Assembly: GCA_002317115.1 (NCBI GenBank)
Contig: DCIP01000025.1
Location: 1 to 21,594 of the forward strand
DNA length: 21,594 nucleotides
Source: Candidatus Scybalocola fimicaballi
GTDB taxonomy: Bacteria > Bacteroidota > Bacteroidia > Bacteroidales > Paludibacteraceae
Reading direction: 5' to 3'
Below, piece by piece: positions 1 to 7,848 of the stretch. A program made the position numbers and the translations under genes. The notes beneath the pieces are model-generated. The model had not been told where the DNA came from and did no database searches. It saw nothing but the letters and a program-made list of their open reading frames with translations. The stretch's first letter is position 1. Each line of letters opens with the position of its first letter.

Positions 1-631
1 TAGCTATAGTCTTTCCATCGGCGTCATAGAGAGAGTATTTCATACGGCATGGCTGTCCGCACTCTCCTCTGTTGGCACTTCTGCCAAGCATACGCTGGCT
101 CATATAGCACTGTCCGCTATAGCTTACGCAAAGGGCTCCGTGGATGAATGTCTCAAGTCTGGCTTTAGTATGCGACGCGATATTTTCCATGCTTTTCACA
201 TCAGTCTCTCTTGCCAACACCACTTGCTCGAATCCACAGTTCTCCCAAAACTTCACTTTGTCGAGGTCTCTGTTGTCCATCTGTGTGCTGGCGTGTAATG
301 CGATAGGAGGAAGGTTGACTCGAAGTAACCCGTAATCCTGGATAATCAACGCGTCTACTCCGATTTCATGGAGTTTCCATGCTAATTTCTCTGCCTCTGC
401 AAGTTCGTCGTCGGTCAAAATAGTGTTGAGGGCGACGAAGATGCGAGCTCCGTAGATATGGGCAAACTCCACAAGTTTGGCAATATCCTCCAGACTGTTG
501 CCAGCAGCGCTTCTTGCCGAGAATGACGGTCCTCCGATATACACAGCGTCGGCTCCATATTTGATTGCCTCTATGCCGTGTGCCGCCTCACGGGCCGGTG
601 CTAAAAGTTCAATATATTCGCGTCCGATCAT
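1..631 (-). CDS. U32-family peptidase-like protein, C-terminus cut by window edge
   Basis: The first 210 residues of a U32-family protein run off the left edge of the window. The start reads MIGREYIELLAPAREA, followed by KYGADAVYIGG, the usual N-terminal barrel strands of the family. The family signature ETFIHGALCVSYSGQCYMS lies at residues 160-178. Cysteines 168, 175, 191 and 195 match the four-Cys pattern that in relatives such as RlhA and TrhP is linked to hydroxylation of rRNA or tRNA bases; other members were named collagenase-like proteases. Which role applies here cannot be told from the fragment. The ATG shares one base with the TAA stop of the PrsW gene upstream (TAATG on the minus strand), so the two are probably co-transcribed from the promoter at 1712-1719 and translationally coupled. 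The family call is firm; the substrate is unknown. Confidence 0.9.
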   Translation of the reverse strand, partial: MIGREYIELLAPAREAAHGIEAIKYGADAVYIGGPSFSARSAAGNSLEDIAKLVEFAHIYGARIFVALNTILTDDELAEAEKLAWKLHEIGVDALIIQDYGLLRVNLPPIALHASTQMDNRDLDKVKFWENCGFEQVVLARETDVKSMENIASHTKARLETFIHGALCVSYSGQCYMSQRMLGRSANRGECGQPCRMKYSLYDADGKTIA

Positions 632-1689
632 TATCTTAGTCTGTTTTGATAGTTTCCGCTGTTTTTCAAATAGTGGACTAGTAGTCCTACACAGAATACA
701 CATAGTGGAATAGCTACGAAAATTGAAGTCAACCAATTTCCGCACATTGTGTCGTAAACTCCGTGAAGCACTGCTGGAATGACAAGAGCAAGTGCCCACA
801 ATCCTTTACGGTAGCGAGGGTAGAGTACAGCGAAACTGATGAAGAAACCTCCTATTGCACACCATATCGCGTGGATGAAAGGCAAGCTTGTCAGACGTGC
901 GATGTTCATCAGGAATCGATCCGAACCGTCTAATTGCATATTGGTAGTCATCTGATATTGCACACCTTCGTAGACACCGAACGCAAGTCCGGAGATCAGT
1001 CCGTAGAATACTAATGTCTGAGGCACCAATGGCTTTTTTGTCTTTTTAACAAGCCAAATCAAAGGTAGCATCTTGGCAAACTCTTCTGTGAACCCAACTC
1101 CAAACACGAATCCGAAAAGTTGGAACCACATTGGATATTGCTCGTTTGTCGCTCCGTAGAAGAAGTTGAGGTTAGGCAATCCTAATGTGTCCCATGCAAT
1201 AAAGACAATAGCTTGCATTAAGAAGAATATTGTCACACTGGTTTTGGCTGTGACTTGTGGGGATTTGAACATATAGTTGAAAAAACTCCACCACACCACT
1301 GAAAAATAGAGGGAGATACAATAGAAAGACAACCATCCGCTAGGGACAAGGTATGCTGCCACAAGCGGAAACATACCGATAGCTGCAAGTACAAGCAGAC
1401 GAGTGTCGCTTTTCCACGTCTCCTTGTCTTTCAATTCTTTAGGGAAGATAAGGTCTCTGGAAATATGTCTCAACTGAGTGACCAAGTTGCCGGCTTCGTC
1501 AACCTTGACCGTGATATTGTTTTCCTTCATCACATCACGCACAGCAACAAAATCATCATCTTTAGAGGCTGCGTCGTTTAGTGCTAACTTGTCGCATTCC
1601 AGCACTTTGCCTGATTTGACAAGGCTTGTGATATCATCCAAATTATAAGGACCGAATGGATTCCCATTGCGGTAAACGTAATATTGCAT
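631..1689 (-). CDS. GYF-domain PrsW-family intramembrane protease
   Basis: A 352-residue membrane protein. Residues 3-55 look like a GYF_2-type domain (YYVYRNGNPFGPYNLDDI), a small soluble module expected to bind proline-rich or other peptides. Several hydrophobic segments follow from about residue 97 onward. The PrsW-family motifs are present: EEFAK at 202-206, a conserved Glu at 241 in GVYEG, His273, and HGVYD at 309-313. PrsW in Bacillus is an intramembrane protease that cleaves an anti-sigma factor at site 1; family members are thought to be glutamic-type or metal-dependent intramembrane proteases. The substrate here is unknown and no anti-sigma gene is adjacent. A TACATTTG -7 element lies 23 bp upstream of the ATG, and the stop overlaps the start of the U32 gene. 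The fold is well supported; the function beyond that is inference. Confidence 0.88.
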   Translation of the reverse strand: MQYYVYRNGNPFGPYNLDDITSLVKSGKVLECDKLALNDAASKDDDFVAVRDVMKENNITVKVDEAGNLVTQLRHISRDLIFPKELKDKETWKSDTRLLVLAAIGMFPLVAAYLVPSGWLSFYCISLYFSVVWWSFFNYMFKSPQVTAKTSVTIFFLMQAIVFIAWDTLGLPNLNFFYGATNEQYPMWFQLFGFVFGVGFTEEFAKMLPLIWLVKKTKKPLVPQTLVFYGLISGLAFGVYEGVQYQMTTNMQLDGSDRFLMNIARLTSLPFIHAIWCAIGGFFISFAVLYPRYRKGLWALALVIPAVLHGVYDTMCGNWLTSIFVAIPLCVFCVGLLVHYLKNSGNYQNRLR

Positions 1690-1711
1690 GTCGCTTATTT
1701 TTAATTTTCTG

Positions 1712-1719
1712 CAAATGTA
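1712..1719 (-). promoter_or_regulatory. -7 promoter element for the PrsW-U32 operon
   Basis: On the minus strand this reads TACATTTG, a perfect match to the Bacteroidota -7 consensus TAnnTTTG, 23 bp upstream of the PrsW start codon. I see no clear TTTG -33 element at the usual spacing. Confidence 0.55.
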
Positions 1720-1741
1720 CGATTTTTGCGGGGATTTATAG

Positions 1742-4700
1742 TTATTTCATAAAATCGATCAGTGTGCTGTAGATTGGCACTTGACGCAACATCTCTTCGT
1801 TGCCGACTACAAAAAGTTGCTTTCGTGCTCTTGTGAGCGCGACGTTTAGTTTACGGTCGATGGTTTTCCCATTTTCTTCGATGGCATCACACACGAAATC
1901 AAGCTGGTAATCCTGGTTGACGCAGAACGAGTAGATGATGATGTCCATCTGTCCGCCTTGGTAGCGCTCTACTGTATCTATCACGATTCCGTCTGCCACA
2001 CCTGCATCCTCCAGCTTGTGTCTGATCTTGGCAATCTGGCTACGGTAACCTGTAATCACTCCGATCGTCATGTCTGCGTCGGCGATACCGTTTTTCTTTC
2101 TCAACTCCACACATGCTTTGACGATTTCAGTAACAATGTTTGCCTCGCTGTCGTTTGTCTTGCCTCCATTGTTTCCTAAATCTCGTTCCGACGGAATATA
2201 TGCCAATCTTCTGGTTGCCACCAACGTCTCCCACTGATTGCTTTCATTGTAGTTCTTGTAGTAGTCAAAAGGTTCGTTTTGCCAGTCTGCCACAGTGTGA
2301 AGCTCTCCGTTGTAGAATTGGTCGTTCGGGAATTGACTGATCTCGCTATGCATTCTTCCTTGTCCACGCAATGTGTCCCACGCGCAGTCGTTGCCGGAAT
2401 TTTTATTCAGTAGATATAATCTCTCAAACAGTGAATTGCGACGGTCTTTCAATCCTATGTTACGAAGAATCTCATCGTCCACTTTTGATTCGGTCTCTGA
2501 TTGTGCGACGACGGCTGGCAACTGTTTATGGTCGCCAATCATGATGAATTTCTTGATTCCGTATTCGCCAAGACGAGTTTGCTCGGATAGCAATCCTATG
2601 ATTTGAGGCTCAAGAATCTGAGATGCTTCGTCGATAATAGCGACGTCGAAATTGACTATGTTGAAGATTTCTTTGTTGGAGAGCATGGCTGTGGTTGTGC
2701 CTACATATACCTTGTGGCTGCGGATTTCTGCAGTCACCTGTTCGGGAGATGTCATGCCTTTGATTCGTTGCGACAGAATGTTTGGCAAGAATCGTTTGTC
2801 TGAGTTTGTTTTGCTGCCGATTCTGACGAAATCTATATTTTTCTCGCTTCTGCGCAATGAGTTACAGATTTCGTCAACAGCACGATTGGTGTAGGCCATA
2901 AGCAGAATTCTTCCGTCGTCTTCATAGAATTCCTCCACCATTGACTTGAGTGCGAAGGATGTTTTGCCTGTACCTGGAGGGCCAGCAAGAAGGAAATAGC
3001 TGTCAGTCGACTTTGCTTTCTCCACAATACGGTTGATATCGTCGTTGGCGTAAACTCCACGTCGATGGTTGTCGGTTGGCTTTGGCAACGTCTCTCCAAG
3101 AAGCAGACGTTTTCTTTCTGGTTTTGTGCTGATGAAAGTGTACAGACCAGAGTAGAGGCTGGCAAAACTTGATTCGATGAAGTCTTTTTCGATGGCGAAA
3201 GTCATATCAGTTCGTAGCACACTGAGGTTGCGCTGAGTCTGACGCATATTGATTCGGAGAGTGTCATTCGTGATTTCAGCGACGGTTCCGCGAAGCACTA
3301 ATTTGTTGGTTGCCAAGTCGGTATCATTGCGTCGCTCATATATCACAACGATATCCCCCACACGGAATGATGCTGTGTATTCGTCGTTTGGAGTGCGGTC
3401 AAACACCACATAAGGCTCTGGTGCGTCAATCGCAATCTCTCTTGGACGGAGTTCGAAAACAATATTTCCGGACTCTTTCTTCTCTTCAAGAGACTCTCTC
3501 CAGCAAGAAGCGAATCCGTAATGATTGCGACGAGTTCCGCTTCCTCCCGTCTTCGCGTAATCCTGCTCTTTAGCGATAAAGCCAAGCATGGCGTAGAAAT
3601 ACGTCTGTTCGAGTTGTGAAGAAGAATCAATAGCATGACGGAATTCTTCAATCCTTGGCACTATGAATCCGCTGACAATACGTTCGCTTCTTACTTTATC
3701 ATAGTTTGGAATCATATATTGCGGAGTAATCCACGATACGACTCTTTTTACCTCATCAGTAGTTTTTGCATTGGCAAGAAGATGCTCGTAGCAGACTATT
3801 CTGTTACGTAGATGTAGAGCCTCCGACATATCTTTCAGAGTGCATTTTGCATAGCGGAGGTTTGCATGCTTCTCATGCGGGTATTTAGTGTAGAAAATGT
3901 AAGTTTTGAGTTCATTGAATGGAATCCTCAAGACTCGTTGCACGATTGCTTGGTAAAGAAAGGCCTGAGTGGCATGGTTGTTTGCGATTAGATCCAGTTG
4001 AGTTTCTGGAAACTTGCTTTTGCCACTTTTCATTTCCACCACAGCATAATTGCCTCTTTGTCGGTGAAGCAAGTCAAGACGTCCGGATAGACCAAGTTGG
4101 TCGCAGAAGAATGTAGGCTCAAGCAGCACATTTTCGGTTGAGATATTTAATTCGGGAAAAACAGTCTCTACCACAGCCTTTATATTGTCGTAATGAGTTT
4201 CTGCTTCTGCGATCCATGCTTCGTAATCATCTTTGTTCTGCAGCTCTTCGCAAGTGCTGATAGATAGCGACGATTCAAGGAATGCCTCATTCATAAGTGT
4301 TTTGAAATCAACGCTATCCTTGCCATAAGAGTGAATCAGACGATCGTGAAAATAGTTGGCGACGTTACCAAGAAGCATGGCTTTTGATGTCTTTGCACGC
4401 ACCAGTTTCTTGAACAGATGCTCAAGTGGGTTTGGACCAACTGGAGTGACGCAGTCGGCTATCGTGCTACACTCCATAAGATAGTCTGGGTTGATGATGA
4501 TAAATCTTGGGCTAAGGTCACCGTTTGGCTCGATGATGCTGTCGATGATGCTGATAACACAACCTTTCCACACCATATTGGGAGAGATTGTGAAGTCTCC
4601 GTTATAGCCGATGACGTTGATTCTAATCTTGACTTCGGAGTATTCTTCCGCGTCTTCCTTGTAGCCTGTGATATATTCATAGTCGCAGGCTGTGGCGACA

Positions 4701-5122
4701 ATACGAAGATAGCTGATTCGTTCGGTGCGGCGGTAGTCTTCCGTCGACCATGAGCCGCATACGACTTCAAGATCCCTTTGTTGTGATTCTGAAATGGACT
4801 CTCCGAACAGCTGAGAGATGAACAACGCCAAAGCGATATAGTCTTCTAAATATTGTTCCGACGAAATCGCGGCATTGTTGCGCATGGAGTTAATCGCGTC
4901 TGCACGGAATTTCATTATTCTTTTACGCATCGCGATCTGCACATTATGTTTGTCGAGAAGGAATGTCAGCCTGGCGTACTCCGAAGCGAAACGGATATTG
5001 TCGTCTGCTGTCAACTCCTTGCAGATGGATTCAAAAATGTAAAATAAATTTTTGTACTTTACCGATACAATGTCAGTAGACTTTTCGATTTCTTCTATTT
5101 TATATATGTATGAGCTGCTCAT
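1742..5122 (-). CDS. RecB-type nuclease fused to Dna2/UPF1-like SF1 helicase
   Basis: A 1126-residue two-domain DNA enzyme. The nuclease half has the RecB-family PD-(D/E)XK motifs: a His-containing helix near 252-263 (His259), GRLDLL with Asp350, VVEMK with Glu363 and Lys365, and QAFLY at 386-390. The helicase half has all the SF1 motifs: Walker A GPPGTGKT at 714-721, DEASQ at 831-835, GDHKQLP at 863-869, GRMHSEI near 922-928, VERYQGGQMD at 1051-1060 and VALTRAR at 1094-1100. DEASQ and GDHKQLP place it with the Dna2/NAM7/UPF1 group (SF1B, normally 5'-to-3'). The order nuclease-then-helicase is that of Dna2, but I do not see the four-Cys Fe-S frame usual in Dna2. The likely role is DNA end or flap processing in repair. 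A role in phage defence is possible, but the neighbours do not suggest it. The gene is monocistronic and faces away from the His-rich gene. Confidence 0.9.
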   Translation of the reverse strand: MSSSYIYKIEEIEKSTDIVSVKYKNLFYIFESICKELTADDNIRFASEYARLTFLLDKHNVQIAMRKRIMKFRADAINSMRNNAAISSEQYLEDYIALALFISQLFGESISESQQRDLEVVCGSWSTEDYRRTERISYLRIVATACDYEYITGYKEDAEEYSEVKIRINVIGYNGDFTISPNMVWKGCVISIIDSIIEPNGDLSPRFIIINPDYLMECSTIADCVTPVGPNPLEHLFKKLVRAKTSKAMLLGNVANYFHDRLIHSYGKDSVDFKTLMNEAFLESSLSISTCEELQNKDDYEAWIAEAETHYDNIKAVVETVFPELNISTENVLLEPTFFCDQLGLSGRLDLLHRQRGNYAVVEMKSGKSKFPETQLDLIANNHATQAFLYQAIVQRVLRIPFNELKTYIFYTKYPHEKHANLRYAKCTLKDMSEALHLRNRIVCYEHLLANAKTTDEVKRVVSWITPQYMIPNYDKVRSERIVSGFIVPRIEEFRHAIDSSSQLEQTYFYAMLGFIAKEQDYAKTGGSGTRRNHYGFASCWRESLEEKKESGNIVFELRPREIAIDAPEPYVVFDRTPNDEYTASFRVGDIVVIYERRNDTDLATNKLVLRGTVAEITNDTLRINMRQTQRNLSVLRTDMTFAIEKDFIESSFASLYSGLYTFISTKPERKRLLLGETLPKPTDNHRRGVYANDDINRIVEKAKSTDSYFLLAGPPGTGKTSFALKSMVEEFYEDDGRILLMAYTNRAVDEICNSLRRSEKNIDFVRIGSKTNSDKRFLPNILSQRIKGMTSPEQVTAEIRSHKVYVGTTTAMLSNKEIFNIVNFDVAIIDEASQILEPQIIGLLSEQTRLGEYGIKKFIMIGDHKQLPAVVAQSETESKVDDEILRNIGLKDRRNSLFERLYLLNKNSGNDCAWDTLRGQGRMHSEISQFPNDQFYNGELHTVADWQNEPFDYYKNYNESNQWETLVATRRLAYIPSERDLGNNGGKTNDSEANIVTEIVKACVELRKKNGIADADMTIGVITGYRSQIAKIRHKLEDAGVADGIVIDTVERYQGGQMDIIIYSFCVNQDYQLDFVCDAIEENGKTIDRKLNVALTRARKQLFVVGNEEMLRQVPIYSTLIDFMK

Positions 5123-5161
5123 ATTGTTAAAAAAACTTTTTTTCTGTCTTAAAAAACCTTA

Positions 5162-5169
5162 CAAAGGTA
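5162..5169 (-). promoter_or_regulatory. -7 promoter element of the nuclease-helicase gene
   Basis: The minus strand reads TACCTTTG, matching TAnnTTTG, 39 bp upstream of the ATG at 5122. It overlaps a small perfect inverted repeat, CTTAC/GTAAG (5158-5162 and 5167-5171), which could be an operator. Confidence 0.5.
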
Positions 5170-5189
5170 AGATATTATTTTCACTTCAC

Positions 5190-5197
5190 TATATTTG
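5190..5197 (+). promoter_or_regulatory. -7 promoter element of the His-rich protein gene
   Basis: TATATTTG, a perfect TAnnTTTG match, lies 56 bp upstream of the start codon. It is 20 bp from the divergent helicase -7 element, so the two promoters may influence each other. The leader carries a small hairpin, CGTTA/TAACG (5228-5232 and 5238-5242), just before the start codon. Confidence 0.5.
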
Positions 5198-5253
5198 CAG
5201 AAAAGATAAACGAAACCGATGAGGCAACGTTATTTATTAACGACAAAAATGAT

Positions 5254-6036
5254 ATGACCATGAAAAATAAATTGTTTTTAATAGTCCTTAGCATTGTAGC
5301 AATGCTAGCTATGTCGGAAGTTTCATACGCACAGCGTTCACGTAATGGTGGTAATGGAGGAGCTCCACAGCATTCTTCAGCTCCAGCACACAATAATGGA
5401 GGCGGACATTCAGCTCCAGCAAGCAGAGGTGGTGGCCATTCGGCTGGTCCTGCTCACAACAATGGAGGCGGACATCATTCTGCACCAAGAGTAGAGCACG
5501 GTTCACGTCCTACTCAGCATGCTCCACATCATGCAGCTGCACCTCAGCATCATGCTGGTCCTGCACATCACGCTCCACAGCATCATCATGCACCAGCTCC
5601 GGTAGCACATCATCATGCACCAGCACATCATCACGAGCCAGTGCATCATCACCATGCACCAGCAGTGTACCACCATGCACCTGCACATCATCATCATGTA
5701 GTGCACCGTCCACGTCCGGTATACCACCATGTGTGTCCTACTTACGTTCACTCATTCTACATTGGTGACTGCACTTACTACTATGGAAACGGTGTTTACT
5801 ATGTATATGATCCACAGTACGGATACGAGGAGGTTGCATTCCCAGAGAACGTGTTCTTCACAACACTTCCTTACGGATCTCGTTTGACTCGTATCAACGG
5901 AACAACTTACTATGAGGCAGGAGGATTGTATTTCTTGCCAGTAGCTGAGGGATACATGATGGTTGAGCGTCCTATCGCAAGAGCTCAGATAACTATTCCT
6001 GCTCCTTCATTCCGCTTCTACGCATCATTCAACTAA
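5254..6036 (+). CDS. Secreted histidine-rich protein with DUF6515-like C-terminus
   Basis: A 260-residue exported protein. Residues 1-26 form a signal peptide (KNKLFLIVLSIVAMLAM, then SYA before Gln27). Residues 30-166 are low-complexity Gly, Ala, Pro and Asn with 38 histidines, moving from GGGH units to runs of two to four His separated by AP. This composition suggests metal binding (Zn, Ni or Cu) in the periplasm or at the surface. Residues 170-245 are a Tyr-rich folded part (YYGNGVYYVYDPQYGY, then RINGTTYYEAGGLYF) that resembles DUF6515-type beta-rich domains of Bacteroidota envelope proteins; this match is from memory. Two Cys (161 and 173) frame the junction. A start at the second ATG (5260) is equally plausible. 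The gene has its own promoter and terminator. The metal role is inference from composition. Confidence 0.85.
   Translation: MTMKNKLFLIVLSIVAMLAMSEVSYAQRSRNGGNGGAPQHSSAPAHNNGGGHSAPASRGGGHSAGPAHNNGGGHHSAPRVEHGSRPTQHAPHHAAAPQHHAGPAHHAPQHHHAPAPVAHHHAPAHHHEPVHHHHAPAVYHHAPAHHHHVVHRPRPVYHHVCPTYVHSFYIGDCTYYYGNGVYYVYDPQYGYEEVAFPENVFFTTLPYGSRLTRINGTTYYEAGGLYFLPVAEGYMMVERPIARAQITIPAPSFRFYASFN
5581..5624 (+). repeat. In-frame direct repeats in the His-rich coding region
   Basis: An exact 17-bp direct repeat (catcatcatgcaccagc) occurs at 5581-5597 and 5608-5624, 27 bp apart and therefore in frame. A second exact 15-bp repeat lies at 5395-5409 and 5461-5475. Such repeats allow in-frame expansion or contraction of the His-rich tract. 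Confidence 0.7.
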
Positions 6037-6057
6037 TCAATCTACAAGATAGAGATG

Positions 6058-6093
6058 AAAGTCAGCTGGACATTTTGCCCGGCTGACTTTTTT
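6058..6093 (+). terminator. Intrinsic terminator after the His-rich gene
   Basis: Stem arms at 6060-6069 and 6079-6088 pair over 10 bp with one G-T wobble, closing a 9-nt loop, followed by five T. Flanking A-T pairs lengthen the stem. It ends just before the stop of the convergent YraN-family gene and may partly serve that gene too. Confidence 0.8.
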
Positions 6094-6096
6094 ATT

Positions 6097-6471
6097 TTAA
6101 AAATCCGTAGGAAGTATCGCGTCTTCGTAATGCTCAATGTAGAAACCTTTGTTGTCGACGCCTCCATTTGTGACTATGATCACCACGTCAAGACGGAAAT
6201 CTGACATGATGTTCATTTTTTTGACGTAAATAGTCACGGCTCTTGCAAAATTCCGGATTTTGCTTTTGCTCATGCTGGTGCGAGGATCAATGTAGTCGGA
6301 ATGACGTGTCTTGACTTCCACAAAGACAAGCGTCTCACCATCTAACGCGACAATGTCAAGCTCATTGCTTCCACATCTCCAATTTCTTGCGATGATTTGA
6401 TAACCTTTTCCTTCAAGGAAATTCACGGCAAGGTCTTCGCCGTTTTTGCCTAATTCATTATGTTCTGCCAT
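6097..6471 (-). CDS. YraN/UPF0102 family endonuclease-like protein
   Basis: A 124-residue protein, the normal length for UPF0102. Family features are LGKNGEDLAVNFLEGKGY (residues 7-24), RNW at 29-31, NELDIV at 36-41 in place of the usual GEIDLI, and VFVEVKTR at 49-56. Glu37, Asp39, Glu52 and Lys54 reproduce the PD-(D/E)XK-like nuclease core related to Holliday-junction resolvases. The exact biological role of YraN proteins is not settled; DNA or recombination processing is the usual suggestion. The gene is convergent with the His-rich gene and divergent from the AraC-type regulator at 6633, with its own -7 element at 6534-6541. The family call is secure. Confidence 0.93.
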   Translation of the reverse strand: MAEHNELGKNGEDLAVNFLEGKGYQIIARNWRCGSNELDIVALDGETLVFVEVKTRHSDYIDPRTSMSKSKIRNFARAVTIYVKKMNIMSDFRLDVVIIVTNGGVDNKGFYIEHYEDAILPTDF

Positions 6472-6533
6472 AATCCTTAAGTTTTAACTAAATTAATACA
6501 TCCATTAATGTCTTTATTATCCGAAAGACGTTG

Positions 6534-6541
6534 CAAAAATA
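6534..6541 (-). promoter_or_regulatory. -7 promoter element of the YraN-family gene
   Basis: The minus strand reads TATTTTTG, a perfect TAnnTTTG match, 62 bp upstream of the ATG at 6471. Confidence 0.5.
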
Positions 6542-6547
6542 ATCATA

Positions 6548-6592
6548 TTTTCTACACGGAGAAAAATCCGTATGATTTTTTGCTGTAGAAAA
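6548..6592. promoter_or_regulatory. Nested inverted repeats between yraN-like and araC-like genes
   Basis: A perfect 9-bp inverted repeat, TTTTCTACA (6548-6556) and TGTAGAAAA (6584-6592), encloses a 5-bp one, ACGGA (6556-6560) and TCCGT (6567-6571). The block sits between the two divergent -7 elements and overlaps the -33 element of the regulator gene. It is placed as an operator would be, possibly for autoregulation by the adjacent AraC-family protein; that is inference. Confidence 0.45.
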
Positions 6593-6611
6593 ATGAATTT
6601 TGATAAATTTG
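6579..6611 (+). promoter_or_regulatory. Promoter of the AraC-family regulator gene
   Basis: A TTTG -33 element (6579-6582), a 21-bp spacer and TAAATTTG (6604-6611) fit the Bacteroidota promoter consensus. Transcription would begin near 6618, leaving a leader of only about 15 nt before the ATG at 6633. This favours that ATG over the GTG at 6630. Confidence 0.6.
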
Positions 6612-6632
6612 CGTAGATAAAGAGTCTATGTG

Positions 6633-7508
6633 ATGCAAATAAACGGAATACAAAAAGAGATAATAAAGAACTGTGGAAAAGAGAATGTCAAGATTGAAAA
6701 CGACGGCATCCTTTATGGATTATGGAATGTATGCAAGCTTCCTGTAATGACGTCGCCGGAGCGACTTCCTCTTTTCTTTTATGGAATCTGCACATCCGGT
6801 GAGGCTGAGTTGGAGATACACATGAAACCATGTAAGTTTTCTAAGGGAGATATAGTGCGTATCAGAATGGGGCAGACGTTGCTCATCAAATCGGTCAGTG
6901 AAGATTTCAATTCGGTGCTTTTCTTTTTTGACAGACGAGTGATTTCTGGATTTGTAACTGGACTAAAAGTGCCGTTTGGCAATACCAATCCGATATTCAA
7001 GACTTCTGATGATTTGTTTGGCACAATCCTTTTGTATCTAAATTTTGTGAAGAGCAGACTTGATTTATGCAGAATTGAAAAGAGCGCATATTTGAAAGCC
7101 GCGTCCGAACTGTTGGTTAAGGCAATGTTGTGTGAGGTGCTGAATGAAGTGTCAAAATCGTGTGTGACGCAAGAAAAAGGATCACGTACGCAGGAGATAT
7201 TCATGAAGTTTTCCTCATTGGTGAAAGAGCATTTCAAAGAGACACGAAACGTGAAATTCTATGCCGACCAGCTGTGCATCACGCCCAAGTATCTTTGCAA
7301 GATTGTGTCGGAATGTGTCGGCTCGTCGCCAAGCCAGTTTATTGACTCTTTGGTGATGGATGAGGCAAAAGAGATGCTACGCAAATCCAATCTATCTATC
7401 CAGCAGATTGCGGAAACATTGAATTTCCCCAACCAAAGTTTCTTTGGACGGTTTTTCAAAACTCATGCCGGAATGTCTCCGGGTGCATTTAGAAATTCGG
7501 AATTATAG
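6633..7508 (+). CDS. AraC-family transcriptional regulator
   Basis: A 291-residue regulator of the two-part AraC type. The N-terminal 170 residues resemble a cupin-like sensor region (FFYGICTSGEAELEIHMK, then FSKGDIVRIRMGQ). The last 85 residues are the double helix-turn-helix: VKFYADQLCITPKYLCKIV for the first helix pair, and SIQQIAETLNFPNQSFFGRF followed by GMSPGAFR for the second. Proteins of this shape are common in Bacteroidota. The ligand and targets cannot be told. The ATG at 6633 is preferred; an in-frame GTG lies one codon upstream. The nested inverted repeats upstream suggest self-regulation or control of the divergent YraN-family gene. The next gene, a ferredoxin, is 163 bp away and is likely a separate unit. 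Confidence 0.92.
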   Translation: MQINGIQKEIIKNCGKENVKIENDGILYGLWNVCKLPVMTSPERLPLFFYGICTSGEAELEIHMKPCKFSKGDIVRIRMGQTLLIKSVSEDFNSVLFFFDRRVISGFVTGLKVPFGNTNPIFKTSDDLFGTILLYLNFVKSRLDLCRIEKSAYLKAASELLVKAMLCEVLNEVSKSCVTQEKGSRTQEIFMKFSSLVKEHFKETRNVKFYADQLCITPKYLCKIVSECVGSSPSQFIDSLVMDEAKEMLRKSNLSIQQIAETLNFPNQSFFGRFFKTHAGMSPGAFRNSEL

Positions 7509-7566
7509 ATTTATATTTCAAAATGTAACAGATTGTGTTTGCCAGGTTAGTTTTCAGTTTCACTTT

Positions 7567-7611
7567 TTAACATCCGTTAAGAGTTGGAAAAAATAATATT
7601 GATTTTATTTG
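7567..7611 (+). promoter_or_regulatory. Dyad and probable promoter of the ferredoxin gene
   Basis: A perfect inverted repeat, TTAAC-ATCC-GTTAA (7567-7580), is followed by TTG (7584-7586) and TTTATTTG (7604-7611), one mismatch from TAnnTTTG. The spacing (17 bp) is shorter than usual, so the promoter call is tentative. The dyad lies just upstream of the -33 position, where an activator might bind. Confidence 0.35.
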
Positions 7612-7671
7612 CAGTGAAATTAAAAAAGCACTAATATTGCATTGTATTTATAAACTAAAACAAAAAGAATT

Positions 7672-7839
7672 ATGGCATACGTAATTGGTGAAGACTGCGT
7701 AGCATGTGGTACATGTGCAGGCGAGTGTCCAGTAGGAGCAATCTCTGAGGGCGATATCTACAAAATTGATGCAGATGCATGCACAGAGTGTGGAACATGT
7801 GCAGGTGTTTGTCCTTCAGAGGCTATCACTCTAGGATAA
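7672..7839 (+). CDS. 2[4Fe-4S] ferredoxin
   Basis: A complete 55-residue ferredoxin, too short for many gene finders. It has two classic cluster motifs, CxxCxxCxxxCP, at Cys 9, 12, 15 and 19 and at Cys 37, 40, 43 and 47, each followed by Pro, in the symmetric arrangement of clostridial-type ferredoxins. It should carry low-potential electrons in the cytoplasm for enzymes such as pyruvate:ferredoxin oxidoreductase or hydrogenase, none of which is in the window. It is a single-gene unit with a strong terminator directly after it. The codon choice (GGT, GCA, TGT) and strong terminator suggest high expression. It supports an anaerobic lifestyle. Confidence 0.97.
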   Translation: MAYVIGEDCVACGTCAGECPVGAISEGDIYKIDADACTECGTCAGVCPSEAITLG

Positions 7840-7848
7840 GGATATTTG

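Noticed and set aside
1742..5122. Defence-island helicase-nuclease system
   Set aside because: Neighbours are PrsW, U32, a His-rich protein and YraN; there is no second defence gene, mobile element or atypical composition nearby. Repair is as likely.
5581..5700. CRISPR-like or tandem array in the His-rich region
   Set aside because: The repeats are codon-level His/Ala/Pro repeats in a clear secreted protein; there are no uniform repeats with unique spacers.
5503..5751. 82-codon Met/Cys/Trp-rich open frame antisense to the His-rich gene
   Set aside because: A shadow of repeated CAT/CAC codons on the opposite strand.
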